Source of the DNA: Chloroflexota bacterium
GTDB lineage: Bacteria > Chloroflexota > Anaerolineae > Anaerolineales > Anaerolineaceae
Assembly (NCBI GenBank): GCA_023434145.1
Contig: JAEYTI010000173.1
Location: 1 to 6,756 of the forward strand
DNA length: 6,756 nucleotides
Direction of reading: 5' to 3'
Shown here: one piece after another, positions 6,210-6,756 of the stretch
Layout of the letters: every line of letters starts with the position of its first letter
Position numbering within the stretch: the stretch's first letter is position 1
Notes under the pieces: generated by a model
What the model saw: only the letters and a program-made list of their open reading frames with translations
Told to the model about the DNA's origin: nothing
Databases searched by the model: none
Program-made: the position numbers and the translations under genes

Positions 6210-6254
6210 CCTGCGGTTGAACAGATGCGAACATCTCTAGTTCGCTGCCGCAGG
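6210..6254. repeat. Nested inverted repeats across the stop of the leftward gene
   Basis: Three nested complementary pairs share one centre: CCTGCGG (6210-6216) with CCGCAGG (6248-6254), GAAC (6219-6222) with GTTC (6240-6243), and AGATG (6223-6227) with CATCT (6232-6236) around CGAA. They can form a branched-free, bulged hairpin in RNA of either strand that includes the - strand stop codon (6237-6239). No T-tract follows. Part of it is coding, so partial chance complementarity is possible. Confidence 0.4.
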
Positions 6255-6756
6255 TACTACCTTCACGAACCGCGACAGCATCACGTGATCTTGCGCCAGC
6301 AGGCGGATGCGCTGGGCGGTTTCATTTTGCTGCGTTTGTTCAAGCGCCTCCACGTAGTGCAGCAGCAGGCAGCGTAGATCGCTCGTATCCACCAGCTCCA
6401 GCCGCCGGATGGCGACTGATGCACCCCTGGCGATGCGCGTCCGAAGTGTGTTTGCGTCAAAACCCATCGCCGGGTTAAGCATCTGATAGACCACGCCGCC
6501 GGTCATGCCCGCGAAGGCATAGGGACCGGGGTCACCGAGGATCACCACCCGCCCGGCGGTCATATACTCGCAGGCAAAACCCTTAACCGAGGCGCGCGTG
6601 CCTACCGAGCCTTGCGAGTCGTCCACCGGCTGGGAAATCTCGCCCCCCAGGATGACGTCCGCGCCGGAGAGGCGGATGCACGCGCGCGAGTCAGCCTCGC
6701 CCTGCACGATCAGCACGCCGCCCTGCGCCCCATAGGCAAAGCTCTTGCCCACCGAG
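6237..6756 (-). CDS. Glutamate synthase large-subunit-like protein, C-terminal GXGXG part (partial)
   Basis: About 172 C-terminal residues are visible. The reading frame stays open to the window edge, so the gene begins outside and the GTG near 6752 is almost certainly internal. The segment has glycine-periodic GXGXG beta-helix features: SFAYGAQGGVLIVQGEAD, CEYMTAGRVVILGDPGPYAF and AGMTGGVVYQM, then a helical tail ending in SRFVKVVP, like the ends of GltB proteins. GltB makes two glutamates from glutamine and 2-oxoglutarate; in the full enzyme this domain is structural and connects the catalytic parts. Between the first and second glycine blocks there is a longer stretch (about 35 residues, 'GGEISQPVDDSQGSVGT') than I recall for ordinary GltB, so this may be a divergent glutamate-synthase-like branch. 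The same fold occurs in FwdC-type proteins, which is the main alternative. Transcription converges on korB, with hairpins between. Confidence 0.78.
   Translation of the reverse strand, partial: SVGKSFAYGAQGGVLIVQGEADSRACIRLSGADVILGGEISQPVDDSQGSVGTRASVKGFACEYMTAGRVVILGDPGPYAFAGMTGGVVYQMLNPAMGFDANTLRTRIARGASVAIRRLELVDTSDLRCLLLHYVEALEQTQQNETAQRIRLLAQDHVMLSRFVKVVPAAAN

Larger units (their letters stand above)
5990..6236. other. Intergenic convergence region without a credible gene
   Basis: These 247 bases between the convergent stops hold the symmetric terminator, the 22-bp-arm hairpin and the small GC hairpin described separately. The remaining stretch (6043-6107) shows no ribosome site, coding bias or promoter that I can support. 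The one + strand open frame begins with a GTG and reads straight through both hairpins. Confidence 0.8.

Overview
The window carries five genes on the + strand and the 3' end of a sixth on the - strand, in moderately GC-rich DNA (estimated high 50s percent by eye). Shine-Dalgarno sites are clear and one promoter is close to the sigma-70 consensus. The gene types, namely a gamma-alpha fused KorA with KorB, a leaderless helical-backbone metal-receptor protein, and a glutamate-synthase-like protein with an unusual GXGXG segment, suggest a Chloroflexota-like bacterium. That placement is recalled from family resemblance and was not tested. The first 32 bases are pure C and look like a contig-end artefact.

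Left block (about 80-2157): an M20-family metal-dependent amidohydrolase overlaps by ATGA (1258-1261) a BtuF-fold protein without a signal peptide. They are translationally coupled. The promoter of this pair lies outside the window.

Middle (2158-3095): a compact control region precedes a GntR/FCD-type regulator. It has a perfect CRP-type palindrome (TGTGA-N6-TCACA), a near-consensus extended -10 promoter, a second palindrome just after the predicted transcription start, and a terminator-like hairpin in the leader. Another terminator-like hairpin spans the regulator's stop codon, ahead of korA.

Right block (3096-5989): korA and korB encode a complete two-subunit 2-oxoacid:ferredoxin oxidoreductase, most likely acting on 2-oxoglutarate. 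It interconverts 2-oxoglutarate plus CoA with succinyl-CoA plus CO2, using ferredoxin. No ferredoxin (delta) subunit gene is present. The block ends in a very strong symmetric hairpin terminator (6000-6042).

Convergence zone (5990-6236): I see no credible gene here. The stretch is packed with inverted repeats, including a perfect 22-bp-arm hairpin (6118-6164) whose T-tract lies on the - strand. Beyond it is the C-terminal part of a glutamate synthase large-subunit-like protein, cut by the window edge. Both convergent units may act around 2-oxoglutarate, the carbon/nitrogen branch point. This is inference from neighbourhood only.

I found no mobile element, CRISPR array, tRNA or rRNA, and no convincing new multi-gene system. 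The best leads are the layered control region of the GntR gene, the coupled amidohydrolase/metal-receptor pair and the perfect hairpins at 6000-6164.
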